A stretch of 64,000 bases of DNA from Ruminococcus sp. GTDB taxonomy: Bacteria > Bacillota > Clostridia > Oscillospirales > Ruminococcaceae. The DNA lies in assembly GCA_017519415.1 (NCBI GenBank), contig JAFWSI010000045.1, positions 1 through 64,000 of the forward strand, given 5' to 3'. Positions 43,187 through 52,946 of the stretch are shown in pieces. The first letter of the stretch is position 1; the number at the start of each line of letters is the position of its first letter. The position numbers and the translations under genes are program-made. A model generated the notes under the pieces. The model saw only the letters and a program-made list of their open reading frames with translations, did no database searches and was not told the origin of the DNA.

Positions 43187-44169
43187 CTGTCGTCCTCCTT
43201 GTCCTTAGGTATGCAGGGAGTCATGGCGGCTATCGCCACCTCTATCATGCTGTCGTCGGGCTCGCGGGTGGTTATGCGCTGCATGGCAAGTCCCGGCGCG
43301 GAAAGTATGCGTGTGAAAACATTGTCGTTATTGCCTGCCAGCCTTATGCACTCGTAGGATATGCCCACTACCAGCGGCAGGAGCGTCAGCGAAGCCGCTA
43401 TGCGCTGCCATGTGACAGTGAAGGGCACGAAGCACATTACGAATATGCTCACTATAAGCACTATGAATATGAAGCTTGTGCCGCAGCGCTTGTGGAAGCG
43501 CGACTGCTTCCGTATATTCTCCACGGTCAGGGGGAGCTCCGCCTCATGGCAGGCTATGGTCTTGTGCTCTGCGCCGTGGTACATGAACTGTCTGCGTATG
43601 TCCTTCATAAGGCTTATGACATACATATACAGCACGAATATGACTATCTTTATTATGCCCTCAAGAAGCGAGCGGAGTATGCGGTGCTCCTTGACGGCGG
43701 GGATAAGCCCCACTATCCATTTCGGCAGCATCACAAAGAGTCCCACTGCCATGACTACTCCGAGAAGTACGCCTATATACATGAAGATGTCGAAGGCTCC
43801 GCCCTCCTTTTTCTTTCCGGCGGCGGCGTCCTCTCCCTCAGCGGCGCTTTCTGCGGCGGGAGCTGACTTTTTCTTCTTTTCGTCCTCCTCGTCCTCGGGC
43901 ATCTGCTTTTCGGCGGACTTCATCATATACTTGTAGCCCTTTGCAAGAGAGATGACGAAGCTCGTGCAGCCCCGCACCAGCGGCACCTTCCTGTACCACG
44001 GAGCGTTCCTGCCGTTGTTCTCGTCCCATGTCTCAAGGTCTACGGTCCCGTCGGGGAGTCTGCAGGCCATGGCGCCCTTGTCGGGTCCCAGCATCATTAT
44101 GCCCTCGATGAGAGCCTGTCCGCCTATCTTTGATTTGAATTTTTCCTGTGTCGTATTGCTTTTTCCCAT
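43180..44169 (-). CDS. DUF1385 domain-containing membrane protein (YqhQ-like)
   Basis: 329 residues. IGGQALIEGIMMLGPDKGAMA at the N-terminus and YHGAEHKTIACHEAELPLT in the centre are the DUF1385 hallmarks. Four or five hydrophobic helices; a Lys/Glu/Ala-rich cytoplasmic insert lies near residues 90-125. Function unknown. It precedes prmC with a 7-bp overlap, an arrangement common in Firmicutes. Confidence 0.9.
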   Translation of the reverse strand: MGKSNTTQEKFKSKIGGQALIEGIMMLGPDKGAMACRLPDGTVDLETWDENNGRNAPWYRKVPLVRGCTSFVISLAKGYKYMMKSAEKQMPEDEEDEKKKKSAPAAESAAEGEDAAAGKKKEGGAFDIFMYIGVLLGVVMAVGLFVMLPKWIVGLIPAVKEHRILRSLLEGIIKIVIFVLYMYVISLMKDIRRQFMYHGAEHKTIACHEAELPLTVENIRKQSRFHKRCGTSFIFIVLIVSIFVMCFVPFTVTWQRIAASLTLLPLVVGISYECIRLAGNNDNVFTRILSAPGLAMQRITTREPDDSMIEVAIAAMTPCIPKDKEDDRW

Positions 44170-44203
44170 GCTTTCACCTTATATCTTTATTATGCCGCGG
44201 AGA

Positions 44204-45607
44204 TCACTGCTTTACGGCGGGAAGGGTTATGGTGACCGTAGTGCCCAGTCCCTCACCCTCGCTGTCTATATCCAGCGAGCCGCCGTGCATGGTGATTATC
44301 TCGTCCGCAACGGCAAGGCCTATGCCCGAGCCGCGGCGCGTATGATTTGCCTTGTAGAATTTGGTCTTTACCTTCGCAAGGTCGGACTTCTTTATGCCGC
44401 AGCCGGTATCGGCTACGGAAACTATAACGCTGCCGCCCTTTTCATAGGCCTTTATGGTAACGGTATCTCCCGCCGAGGAATACTTCAGCGCGTTGTCGAT
44501 AACGTTTATGAATACCTGCCTGATCCTGTTCTTGTCGCCGAAAACAAAGGGCAGCATCTCGGGCTCGTCGTATATTATCTCCTGATCCTCGCGCCTTGCC
44601 TTGTCGCTGTATATGAGCACCGCGTCGCCCAGCTCCGCAAGTATGTCCATATTTGCATTCTGAAGGGTGAAGTGGCCGTTCTGCATACGGGAGAAGTCAA
44701 GGAGCTCCTCTACCATCTGGGAAAGTCTCTCGGTCTCGTTTACTATGACGCCTACGCCCTTTTTCATGGTATCGGGACTTCCGCCCCCGTCTATCATAAG
44801 AGTCTCCGCCCAGCCCTTTATGGCGGTGAGAGGAGTTCTCAGCTCATGGGAAACGGAGGATATGAACTCGTTCTTCATGGCCTCGGCGGTGGAGAGCTCG
44901 TCCGCCATATTGTTTATGGCAGTACAGAGGTCACCTATCTCGTCGTCGCTGTCGTTGTCGATACGGGTGGAGAAGTCTCCCAGGGCGTACTTTCTCGCAA
45001 TGCCGCTTATCTGCCTTATGGGCCTTACGATAGAGCCTGCGAAGTAAAGTCCCGTTATGACGATGATGAGGATTATTATGAGACACATCACGGTTACCGC
45101 TACGGCATAGCCCTTGATAGTGTTGTCTATCTCCGTAAGGGAGGTGACCATTCTTACGGCGCTGTATTCGTTGCTCATGGAGCTTATGGGCATGGATACG
45201 GCAAGTATCTTCTCGCCGCTGCCCAGCCTGTACACATGGTCGCCCTCATTCTTCTCCATTGCCTCCTCATAGTCGGGCATCCTGTCATCCGCGTCGGGAG
45301 AAAATCCCGAGGAGGTGAGGACTACTCTTCCGTTGGAGTTTATGGCCATGAGCTCTATCTTGTCCTTCTCGTTGAAGGTCTCCAGCATATTTCTCATCTC
45401 TGCGGAGAAGCTTGCGGAGCTGTCCTGGGAATGTATGCTCAGGACGCTCGTTACCGCGTTGATCTTGGATACGAGGTACTGCTTTGCAGAGCTGTAGAAA
45501 TAGTTCTGTATGGCGTAGACTATGACCATGTCTATAACAAGGAGGGCAAGCACGACGACTCCCAGGTTATTGAATATCCAGCGCTTTGTGATACTCTTTT
45601 TAGCCAT
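44204..45607 (-). CDS. Sensor histidine kinase
   Basis: 467 residues. Two membrane helices (about 12-32 and 170-190) enclose an extracytoplasmic sensor domain. Then HAMP (PIRQISGIARKYALGDFSTR), HisKA with the phospho-accepting His in SSVSHELRTPLTAIKGW, and HATPase with N box VFINVIDNALKYS, G1 VADTGCGIK and G2 RGSGIGLAVADEII. Partner of the response regulator just upstream (1-nt overlap). The signal is unknown. Confidence 0.93.
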   Translation of the reverse strand: MAKKSITKRWIFNNLGVVVLALLVIDMVIVYAIQNYFYSSAKQYLVSKINAVTSVLSIHSQDSSASFSAEMRNMLETFNEKDKIELMAINSNGRVVLTSSGFSPDADDRMPDYEEAMEKNEGDHVYRLGSGEKILAVSMPISSMSNEYSAVRMVTSLTEIDNTIKGYAVAVTVMCLIIILIIVITGLYFAGSIVRPIRQISGIARKYALGDFSTRIDNDSDDEIGDLCTAINNMADELSTAEAMKNEFISSVSHELRTPLTAIKGWAETLMIDGGGSPDTMKKGVGVIVNETERLSQMVEELLDFSRMQNGHFTLQNANMDILAELGDAVLIYSDKARREDQEIIYDEPEMLPFVFGDKNRIRQVFINVIDNALKYSSAGDTVTIKAYEKGGSVIVSVADTGCGIKKSDLAKVKTKFYKANHTRRGSGIGLAVADEIITMHGGSLDIDSEGEGLGTTVTITLPAVKQ

Positions 45608-46308
45608 TACTGCATATCATTCCACTTGTATCCGTAGCCCCAGATAGTGATGATATACTTGGGGTTGGAGGGCTCCTCCTCTATCTTCATGCGGATACGT
45701 CTTATATTTACATCGACGATCTTGTCGTCGCCGTAATAGCTTTCGCCCCATATATGGTTGAGTATGCTGGCGCGGTCGAGAGCGGTATTCTTGTTGTTCA
45801 TGAAGAACTCGAGTATCTGGTACTCGACCTGCGTGAGCTCTATGGGCTCGCCGTCCTTTGTGACGGTGCGGCTCTTGAGATTGAGCACGAAGGGCCCGCT
45901 TTCAATTACGGACTGCTTCTCATTCTTGATGAAGCTCATGCATACGCGGCGGTAGATAGCGTCCACGCGGGCGGTGAGCTCCGAGGGTGAGAAAGGCTTT
46001 GTGATGTAGTCGTCGGCGCCTATCATAAGTCCGCTGACCTTGTCCATCTCCTGAGTCCTTGCGGTGAGCATTATTATGCCTATGGTGGAGCTCTTCTCAC
46101 GTATCTTCTTGCAGACCGTGAAGCCGTCTATTCCCGGCATCATTATATCCAGAAGAACTATGTCGAAATTTCCGTGCTCCGCCTCAAAGGTCTTGAGCGC
46201 GGCCTCTCCGCAGTTCACGTCCACAACGTCGTAGCCTGCACGCTTGAGGTTTATCACGACGAATTCCCTGATGGTATCCTCGTCCTCGCAGATAAGTATT
46301 CGTTTCAT
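45607..46308 (-). CDS. OmpR-family response regulator
   Basis: 233 residues. Receiver domain with CEDED acidic pocket, phospho-acceptor Asp in DIVLLDIMMPGIDG, Thr in LTARTQE and Lys in YITKPFSPSEL. C-terminal winged helix ends YIITIWGYGYKW. Together with the kinase it forms a two-component system; target genes are not evident, though the co-oriented lipoprotein and citrate synthase genes lie upstream. Confidence 0.94.
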   Translation of the reverse strand: MKRILICEDEDTIREFVVINLKRAGYDVVDVNCGEAALKTFEAEHGNFDIVLLDIMMPGIDGFTVCKKIREKSSTIGIIMLTARTQEMDKVSGLMIGADDYITKPFSPSELTARVDAIYRRVCMSFIKNEKQSVIESGPFVLNLKSRTVTKDGEPIELTQVEYQILEFFMNNKNTALDRASILNHIWGESYYGDDKIVDVNIRRIRMKIEEEPSNPKYIITIWGYGYKWNDMQ

Positions 46309-46354
46309 ATCGTATCAACTCCTTATATGAGCTTTGTATATTAACGCCTGAGCG

Positions 46355-47698
46355 TCAGTCTCTGTATCTGAAGCCTATGGCGGCGTCCGCAGAGGTTATG
46401 GACAGTCCGTCGTCGGCAACGTCGGGATTTGAGGGTATCATGGCAAGATATGCCGATCCGCCCTTGGTGTGCATGAGCATATATCCGCCCGACAGTCTGT
46501 CATCGCGGGAGGGCTGATCGTCCGCACAGAAGATGTGGAGCAGCTCTCTGCCCATTTCGCCGTTATTATAGGCACAGAAAACTATCTCATCGTTGACGGT
46601 GTCCCTTTTAACGGTGACCCTTCCTTTCCATTTTTCGGGAAAGATGAAGATGTATCCGTCATTTATGCTGTAATAGGAGGTATATCGCCTTTCAAGGCGG
46701 TAATCCCCGTTTATCTGCATCCAGTGGGTGAGGAGCAGCTGTGCGCCCTCGTCGGACTCCTCATAGCCCGGCGCAAGCTCCTGAATGGGTATCTCAAGGC
46801 TTCCGTCGCCGTCAACGTCAAAGCAGTTGCAGCCTGCGGCTCTTTCGGTCTTTGCGGCCTCCTCGGGAGTGCCGAAGACCTTTTTCAGCTTGTTCTCGCC
46901 GTCCTCGCTGACATAGTACAACACATCGGACTGGATAGTGCCCGTTCCCGATACGGCGTCTATATATATGCCCAGCTTTCCCGTGGGCAGCCTGCCGTAG
47001 CTTATGTCGAAATCGCTGAAATTATCGCTGAGCTCCAGCGGTGACCTGTGGTAGGTGCCTTCCCCGTCGAGCTTGTACGCCTCAGCCATTGCAGGCTCTC
47101 CGTTGGAGGCCTTGGTAAGGCGCAGGAGCTCCAGCTCGCCGTCCATATCCAGATCCCTTACGTCCATGAACGAATAGGAGTCTGAGTCGGAAAATTTATC
47201 GGGCTCCTTAAGCATGCCGTCGGAATAGACATATATGTTGACGTTCTTTTCGGAGCGGTTGATAAGGCTGGTGCCTATGATAAGGTTCACGCGGTCATTT
47301 GAGCCCAGCTTCGAGATCATTACCTCTTCTATCTCGCTGCCTGCCGCCGCCTCGTCGCAAACCGACCACCATTTTCCGTCAGCCTTCTTGTCCAGCACGT
47401 TTATTCGCAGGGGATTTTCATCCGCCGCATGGTTGTTCCTCTCATAGAACACCAACGCCTCGTTGCCGCCGTCGCCGTCAATGTCCTCGATTATAAAGGC
47501 GGAGAGGTATTTGCCCGCTTTCGGATACTTCAGGCTTATCGCCGTTCCGTGGGCATCGGTCAGCGCAGTATATATGTCCTCCTGCTCCTGGCTGAGCTTG
47601 GGCGGAGACATGAGAGTGTCTATGCTGGCACCGAAGGTGCAGCCCGTAAGAGCAGCCCCCGCTGAGAGGGCTGTGATGAATGCTGATATTTTTTTCAT
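46355..47698 (-). CDS. Lipoprotein with FG-GAP/VCBS-like acidic repeats
   Basis: 447 residues. Signal peptide with lipobox ALTGC (Cys at about residue 20). The mature part contains repeated calcium-type loops DIDGDGGNEALVFY, DLDMDGELELLRL and DVDGDGSLEIPI, as in FG-GAP/VCBS beta-propeller proteins. Probably a surface lipoprotein; the binding partner is unknown. It lies 10 bp after the citrate synthase gene and 46 bp before the response regulator, so a link with the two-component system is possible. Confidence 0.8.
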   Translation of the reverse strand: MKKISAFITALSAGAALTGCTFGASIDTLMSPPKLSQEQEDIYTALTDAHGTAISLKYPKAGKYLSAFIIEDIDGDGGNEALVFYERNNHAADENPLRINVLDKKADGKWWSVCDEAAAGSEIEEVMISKLGSNDRVNLIIGTSLINRSEKNVNIYVYSDGMLKEPDKFSDSDSYSFMDVRDLDMDGELELLRLTKASNGEPAMAEAYKLDGEGTYHRSPLELSDNFSDFDISYGRLPTGKLGIYIDAVSGTGTIQSDVLYYVSEDGENKLKKVFGTPEEAAKTERAAGCNCFDVDGDGSLEIPIQELAPGYEESDEGAQLLLTHWMQINGDYRLERRYTSYYSINDGYIFIFPEKWKGRVTVKRDTVNDEIVFCAYNNGEMGRELLHIFCADDQPSRDDRLSGGYMLMHTKGGSAYLAMIPSNPDVADDGLSITSADAAIGFRYRD

Positions 47699-47708
47699 AT
47701 CCGTAAGA

Positions 47709-49067
47709 TCATTCCCGCTCAGAGAGCTTCACATATTCCTTTTCCTTTGCGATAGCCTTGTAAGCGGGGCGGATTATCCTGCCGCCGGTAAGTATCTCCT
47801 CCATGCGGTGAGCTGCCCAGCCCGCCATACGCGCTACTGCGAACAGAGGCGTGAAGAGCTCGTCGGGAATGCCGAGCATCCTGTATACAAGTCCCGAGTA
47901 CATATCCACATTGGCGCACATGGTCTTGTTGCTGTCCTTCACTTCAAGGAATATCTCGGGAGTAAGTCTTTCTATGGTCTCGAGGAGACGGAACTCCGCC
48001 TCTATGTCCTTGCCCTTCGCAAGCTCGAAGGCCTTCTTCTTGAGGATAACGGCACGGGGATCAGAAATGGTGTATACCGCGTGTCCCATACCATAGATGA
48101 GGCCTGAATGGTCGTTGGTCTCCTTGCGTATCGTTCTGCGCATATAGTCTGCGACCTCGCCCTCGTTCTCCCAGTTCTTTATATGCTCCTTGAAATCGTC
48201 GAGCATATGTATAACCTGAAGATTGGCACCGCCGTGGCGGGGTCCCTTGAGGGAGCATATAGCTGAGGAATATGCGGAATAGGGGTCTGTGCCCGATGAT
48301 GTCAGCACACGGCAGGTAAAGGTGGAATTGTTTCCGCCGCCGTGCTCCGCCTGGAGCATGAGCAGGGTATCCAGCATCTGCGCCTCTTCCTTCGAGTAAT
48401 TCCTGTCGGGACGGAGCAGTGACAGTATGCACTGAGCTGTGTTCTCCTCATAGTTTATGGGGTGCATTATCATGCTCTGGTTGTCGAAGACCCTGCGCTT
48501 CACCTGATAGGCGTTCGCCATGATGACAGGCATTTTCGCAATAAGGCTCACTGCGGTGCGCATCTCGTTCTCGAGTCCCTTGTTCTCGCACTCGTCATCG
48601 TAGGAATAAAGCGCCAGCACCGAACGGGCCAGCTTGTTCATTATATTCTTCGACGGAGCCTTCAGTATCATATCCTCAACAAAGCCGTTGGGGAGGTCTC
48701 TTTTTACCGATATATACGAGCTGAAAGTCTTGAGCTCCTTCTCGTTGGGGAGGTGTCCGAAAAGAAGGAGAAAAGCTGTTTCCTCGTAGCCGTAGCGGTC
48801 GTCCTTTTCAACGTTCCCCACAAGGTCGTTCACGTTGTAGCCGCGGTATATGAGCTGACCGGATATGGGCTCTCTTTCGCCCTCGTTCATAACATAGCCG
48901 TGAACGTTGCATATATTTGTGATGCCGGCCATTACGCCGGTACCGTCACTGTTGCGCAGTCCTCTCTTTATATGATACTTTTCGTAAAGATTAGGATCTA
49001 TCACGGAATTATCCGCAAGTCTCCCGCATAAATCTGTAATATTGGCGCCCGAAATGAATGACGGCAT
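47709..49067 (-). CDS. gltA: Citrate synthase
   Basis: 452 residues from the ATG at 49067 (AGGAGA about 8 nt upstream; a GTG three codons earlier would overlap the RBS). Condenses oxaloacetate and acetyl-CoA. Conserved active-site segments LQAEHGGGNNSTFTCRVL (His), GPRHGGANLQV (His) and GMGHAVYTISDPRA (His and Arg) are visible. In Clostridia this enzyme feeds 2-oxoglutarate and glutamate synthesis. A consensus promoter lies about 35 bp upstream. Confidence 0.95.
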   Translation of the reverse strand: MPSFISGANITDLCGRLADNSVIDPNLYEKYHIKRGLRNSDGTGVMAGITNICNVHGYVMNEGEREPISGQLIYRGYNVNDLVGNVEKDDRYGYEETAFLLLFGHLPNEKELKTFSSYISVKRDLPNGFVEDMILKAPSKNIMNKLARSVLALYSYDDECENKGLENEMRTAVSLIAKMPVIMANAYQVKRRVFDNQSMIMHPINYEENTAQCILSLLRPDRNYSKEEAQMLDTLLMLQAEHGGGNNSTFTCRVLTSSGTDPYSAYSSAICSLKGPRHGGANLQVIHMLDDFKEHIKNWENEGEVADYMRRTIRKETNDHSGLIYGMGHAVYTISDPRAVILKKKAFELAKGKDIEAEFRLLETIERLTPEIFLEVKDSNKTMCANVDMYSGLVYRMLGIPDELFTPLFAVARMAGWAAHRMEEILTGGRIIRPAYKAIAKEKEYVKLSERE

Positions 49068-49100
49068 CCTTACCACTCTCCTAAAACATATTCATAATCA

Positions 49101-49129
49101 ATTATACACCATATTTGTTTTTATGTCAA
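49101..49129 (-). promoter_or_regulatory. Consensus promoter of the citrate synthase operon
   Basis: Minus strand: -35 TTGACA (49124-49129), 17-bp spacer, -10 TATAAT (49101-49106), both exact sigma-A hexamers. Confidence 0.88.
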
Positions 49130-49149
49130 ATATTATTTAATAAGTACCC

Positions 49150-49186
49150 GTCCGCGGGTGCGGCTGCCGCCGGTATCACCGCGGAC
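49150..49186 (+). promoter_or_regulatory. GC-rich hairpin upstream of spoIID
   Basis: GTCCGCGG (49150-49157) pairs with CCGCGGAC (49179-49186), with further GTG/CAC pairing inside. It lies about 15 nt before the AAGGAGG RBS of the SpoIID gene. No T-run follows. It could be an operator or a leader structure; purpose unknown. Confidence 0.5.
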
Positions 49187-49212
49187 GCACATAACAAAAA
49201 GGAGGAAAAAGC

Positions 49213-50229
49213 ATGAAAAAACAGCTTGCCGCAGTACTTCTGCTGGGGGTATCGGTGGTGGCTCTGCCCGCCCTGCCCGTTTACATCTCGGAAAGGACAA
49301 AAAAGTCCGCCTCTCCGCCGGAGTCCTTGTGTGAGACTACGGAGCAGAGCTGCGGAGAAAACAGGGGATACTCCGCGGACGAGCCCTACAGGGTGCTCGA
49401 CATTGAAAGCGGGAATATCCTCGAGGTGCCTGTCCGCGATTACGTCATTGGAGCGGTGTGCGCCGAGATGCCCGCATCCTTCTGCGAGGAAGCTCTCAAG
49501 GCTCAGGCGGTCGCCGCCCATACCTACGCGGAGCGGCAGAGGCTCCGTGAAAGGAACGCCCCTTCGGCGGAGCTGAGGGGAGCGGACTTCTCCAACGATA
49601 CCTCAAGGTATCAGGGCTATTTCACCGATGAACAGATAAAACAGTACCTTGGCGGCAGAGCGGAGGAAAGCCTTGCAAAGATAACCGCCGCTGTGGACAA
49701 GGTGCTGCCCTACATAATCACCTATGAGGACGCGCCCATAATCGCCGCCTTCCACTCCATGTCCCCGGGCTTTACCGAGAGCGCCGAGAACGCATGGGGC
49801 TCCCCTGTGGACTACCTGGTGGAGGTTGACAGCCGCACGGATATGACCGCCCCGAGATTCCGCGAGGAAAAAAGGTTTTCCCGCGAGGAGCTCCGGGCTG
49901 CCCTTGAAGCCGCCTTCGGCGGCATCGAGCTGGGCGAAAATACGGAGGACTGGCTGAAGGTGCTGACGGTCTCCGACTCGGATACCGTACTCACCGCCGC
50001 CGCAGGGAACCTCACCGTCACGGGAAATGAGATAAGGGAGGCTCTGTCCCTGCGCTCCGCCGCCTTTGAGGTGAGATATGCAGGCGGGGAGGTCATCGTG
50101 ACCACCAAGGGCTACGGTCACGGCGTGGGCATGAGCCAATACGGCGCCAACGCCATGGCGGAGGAGGGTAAGAGCTGGCGGGACATAATCAGCCATTATT
50201 ACCCCGGCTGCTCCGTGGCCACCGCCTGA
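49213..50229 (+). CDS. spoIID: SpoIID/LytB domain protein (stage II sporulation protein D)
   Basis: 338 residues. N-terminal signal/anchor helix ([22 protein letters not shown]). The SpoIID domain shows [49 protein letters not shown] and the C-terminal [18 protein letters not shown]. SpoIID is the lytic transglycosylase of the engulfment machinery; the presence of an intact copy suggests a sporulation programme or a reused hydrolase. RBS AAGGAGG. Monocistronic by spacing. Confidence 0.9.
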   Translation: MKKQLAAVLLLGVSVVALPALPVYISERTKKSASPPESLCETTEQSCGENRGYSADEPYRVLDIESGNILEVPVRDYVIGAVCAEMPASFCEEALKAQAVAAHTYAERQRLRERNAPSAELRGADFSNDTSRYQGYFTDEQIKQYLGGRAEESLAKITAAVDKVLPYIITYEDAPIIAAFHSMSPGFTESAENAWGSPVDYLVEVDSRTDMTAPRFREEKRFSREELRAALEAAFGGIELGENTEDWLKVLTVSDSDTVLTAAAGNLTVTGNEIREALSLRSAAFEVRYAGGEVIVTTKGYGHGVGMSQYGANAMAEEGKSWRDIISHYYPGCSVATA

Positions 50230-50308
50230 CCCAGCCGCTCATATCCTGTATTTTTTGTGTAATACGCCGCAGAAGTTTTTCATTTATTGCCAAATCCGTC
50301 AAATAATA

Positions 50309-50337
50309 TTGACAGAGGTCTGACGATTTGATATAAT
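50309..50337 (+). promoter_or_regulatory. Consensus promoter of the GDP-rhamnose polysaccharide operon
   Basis: -35 TTGACA (50309-50314), 17-bp spacer, -10 TATAAT (50332-50337). A leader of about 90 nt precedes the first gene and includes an unused AAAAGGAG near 50392-50399. Confidence 0.88.
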
Positions 50338-50430
50338 TAATTTGTGCTGCTTTATGCGGCTAAGGCAAAGGAAACACAAAAGAAACAAGATAAAAGGAGA
50401 CTTCGTCCGCTTCACCGGCGGATCAGGATT

Positions 50431-51816
50431 ATGAACAAAAACAAGGACCTGTATAAAAGATTTATCACTTTCGTCTCGGGAATACTCCTCCTTGCCATGC
50501 TGGCAGGCGTTTTCGCCTTCGTATGGTACAGAAATTACAGCAAGGAGATCGTTCTTCCCTACTACAGACGAGGAAACTGGGTGCTCATCTGCATCTATGC
50601 CATACTCATATGGCTTTTCTTCAGGATATACGGCGGCTTCAAGCTGGGCTACCTGAAAAAGACCGATATGCTGTACTCTCAGATGATCTCGATGCTCTGC
50701 GTCAACACGGTCACCTACTTCGTCATCAGCCTTATCGGCAGACACTTCATGCCCGTTTCACCCATCATTGTCATGTCATGCGCCGATCTCGGCATAATCG
50801 CTCTGTGGACACTGCTGGCGGGAAAGCTTTACTTTATGATCTACCCGCCGCGGAAGCTGGTCATCGTCTACGGCAGCCATCAGGCAGCCTCGCTGGTGCT
50901 TAAAATGAGCCAGCGCGTGGACAAGTACATGATATGCGAGTCCATAGACATAAGCGAGCCCGCCGAGAAGATACGCAGCATCATAATGAAATACGAGGGC
51001 GCCATAATATGCGATCTGCCCGCAGAGCAGCGCAACGATTACCTCAAATTCTGCTTTGAGCACTCCAAACGCGCCTATATAGCGCCTAAAATCTCGGATA
51101 TAATAATCAGGGGCGCAGACGACATCCGTCTGTTCGATACCCCCCTCATGCTTTGCAGGAACTACGGCCTCGACTTCGAGCAGCAGCTCATAAAGCGTAT
51201 ATTCGACGTGGTATTTTCCGTGGCGGCTCTCATACCCGCCGCACCCTTCATGCTCATTTCCGCCCTCGCGGTAAAGCTCTACGACGGCGGCCCCGTGATG
51301 TACAAGCAGAAAAGACTTACCCTCAACGGCAGGGAATTCTACGTATACAAGTTCCGCAGCATGATAGTTGACGCGGAAAAGGACGGCAAGGCACGTCTTG
51401 CCTCCGAGGAGGACGACAGGATTACTCCCGTGGGAAAAGTGCTCAGGAAATTCCGCGTGGACGAGTTCCCCCAGCTCTTCAACATACTCAAGGGAGATAT
51501 GTCGGTGGTGGGTCCCCGTCCCGAGAGACCCGAGCTTGCGGAGGAGTATAAAAAGGAAATGCCGGAATTCGGCTTCCGTCTCAAGGTCAAGGCAGGTCTT
51601 ACGGGCTACGCTCAGGTAACGGGCGCCTACGATACCACCCCATATGACAAGCTGAAGATGGATCTGATGTACATAGAGAATTACTCGACGCGTCTTGATA
51701 TTCAGATAATACTCATGACTTTGAAGACAATGTTCTTCCCGCCTAAAAACAACGCGGAGATAGACGAAAACGTACTTATGCCGAAAAGCATTGAAAAGAA
51801 GGAGAACACCAAATGA
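50431..51816 (+). CDS. Polyprenyl-phosphate sugar-1-phosphate transferase (initiating glycosyltransferase)
   Basis: 461 residues. Four or five N-terminal membrane helices and a CoA-binding-like central domain lead to the bacterial sugar transferase domain (about 275-440): a hydrophobic anchor after QQLIKRIFDVVFSVAAL, then GGPVMYKQKRLTLNGREFYVYKFRSM, RKFRVDEFPQLFNILKGDMSVVGPRPERPE and PGLTGYAQV-like KAGLTGYAQVTG. Starts chain assembly on undecaprenyl phosphate. The frame is open 29 codons further, but the ATG at 50431 is the plausible start (AGGATT just upstream; weak). ATGA overlap with manC. Confidence 0.9.
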   Translation: MNKNKDLYKRFITFVSGILLLAMLAGVFAFVWYRNYSKEIVLPYYRRGNWVLICIYAILIWLFFRIYGGFKLGYLKKTDMLYSQMISMLCVNTVTYFVISLIGRHFMPVSPIIVMSCADLGIIALWTLLAGKLYFMIYPPRKLVIVYGSHQAASLVLKMSQRVDKYMICESIDISEPAEKIRSIIMKYEGAIICDLPAEQRNDYLKFCFEHSKRAYIAPKISDIIIRGADDIRLFDTPLMLCRNYGLDFEQQLIKRIFDVVFSVAALIPAAPFMLISALAVKLYDGGPVMYKQKRLTLNGREFYVYKFRSMIVDAEKDGKARLASEEDDRITPVGKVLRKFRVDEFPQLFNILKGDMSVVGPRPERPELAEEYKKEMPEFGFRLKVKAGLTGYAQVTGAYDTTPYDKLKMDLMYIENYSTRLDIQIILMTLKTMFFPPKNNAEIDENVLMPKSIEKKENTK

Positions 51817-52877
51817 ACATAACCGCAGTCATCATGGCAGGCGGAAGAGGCGAGCGCTTCTGGCCCAAGAGCCGCAACGCAAGTCCCAAGCAGTTCCTCT
51901 CTCTCACCAAGGACGGAGAGACCATGATACAGAAAACAGTAAAAAGACTCATGCCAATCGTCAAGGCGGAGGACGTATATATCGTCACCAACGCCGCCTA
52001 CACGGAGCTTGTGCGGGAGCAGCTCCCCGATATTCCCGAAGAGAATATCCTCGCGGAGCCCTGCGCAAGGAACACGGCTCCCTGCATTGCCTTTGCGGCA
52101 GCGGTCATCGGCAGGAAATACGAGGACGCAGTAATGCTCGTGCTTCCCTCCGACCACCTCATAGGCTATGAGGACATATACATCAACACACTGAAAAAGG
52201 CTGTAAGAGCTGCCGAAAACGGCAAAAACCTCGTCACAATAGGCATAACCCCGGAATACCCCGAGACAGGCTACGGCTACATCAATTTCGGCGCGGAAAA
52301 GGGCGACGTGTATGAGGTGGAGCGCTTCGTGGAAAAGCCCGACCTCCCCACTGCAAAGAAGTACCTTGCTTCGGGAAAGTACCTCTGGAACAGCGGTATG
52401 TTCGTGTGGAAGGTGTCGTCGATAATGGCTAATCTCAGGGAGCTCATGCCCGATATATACGAGGGCGCCCTCCGTATCGGAGAGGCCTTCGGCACTCCCG
52501 GGTTCACGGAGGTGCTGGCAAAGGAATTCTCGGCATTCAGGAGCGAGTCCGTGGACTTCGGCATAATGGAAAAGGCTGATAATATCTACACTATCCCCGG
52601 AAGCTTCGGCTGGGACGACGTGGGCAGCTGGCTGGCTGTGGAGCGTATAAACGAGACCGACGACGACCATAATTTCATCAACGGCGACGTTGTGACCGTG
52701 GATACAAAGCGCACCACCGTATGCGGCGGAAAGCGCCTTGTGGCTGCCATAGGCACACGGGATCTCATCATAGTGGATACTGACGACGTGCTCCTTGTTT
52801 GCTCAAAAAACAACACACAGGACGTAAAAAAGGTAATCGCTCAGCTCAAAGAGCAGAACAGAACGGAATTAATATAA
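51813..52877 (+). CDS. manC: Mannose-1-phosphate guanylyltransferase
   Basis: 354 residues. Makes GDP-mannose from mannose-1-phosphate and GTP. Nucleotidyltransferase signature IMAGGRGERFWPKSR at the N-terminus, LPSDHLIGYEDIY, ERFVEKPDLPTAKKYL, NSGMFVWK and GSFGWDDVGSW. Length corresponds to the short form without the isomerase domain. It supplies the substrate of Gmd, encoded next. Confidence 0.94.
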   Translation: MNITAVIMAGGRGERFWPKSRNASPKQFLSLTKDGETMIQKTVKRLMPIVKAEDVYIVTNAAYTELVREQLPDIPEENILAEPCARNTAPCIAFAAAVIGRKYEDAVMLVLPSDHLIGYEDIYINTLKKAVRAAENGKNLVTIGITPEYPETGYGYINFGAEKGDVYEVERFVEKPDLPTAKKYLASGKYLWNSGMFVWKVSSIMANLRELMPDIYEGALRIGEAFGTPGFTEVLAKEFSAFRSESVDFGIMEKADNIYTIPGSFGWDDVGSWLAVERINETDDDHNFINGDVVTVDTKRTTVCGGKRLVAAIGTRDLIIVDTDDVLLVCSKNNTQDVKKVIAQLKEQNRTELI

Positions 52878-52878
52878 T

Positions 52879-52927
52879 GCATTACGAATTTTGAATTATG
52901 AATTAATGCAATTCAATTCTCAATTCA
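52879..52927. repeat. Heptamer arrays between manC and gmd
   Basis: Seven 7-bp units in a row: GCATTAC, GAATTTT, GAATTAT, GAATTAA, then TGCAATT, CAATTCT, CAATTCA. The second part is roughly the reverse complement of the first, so the 69-bp gap can form a hairpin just before the gmd RBS (AAAAGGAG). Confidence 0.78.
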
Positions 52928-52946
52928 ACTAAAAAGGAGTATAAAT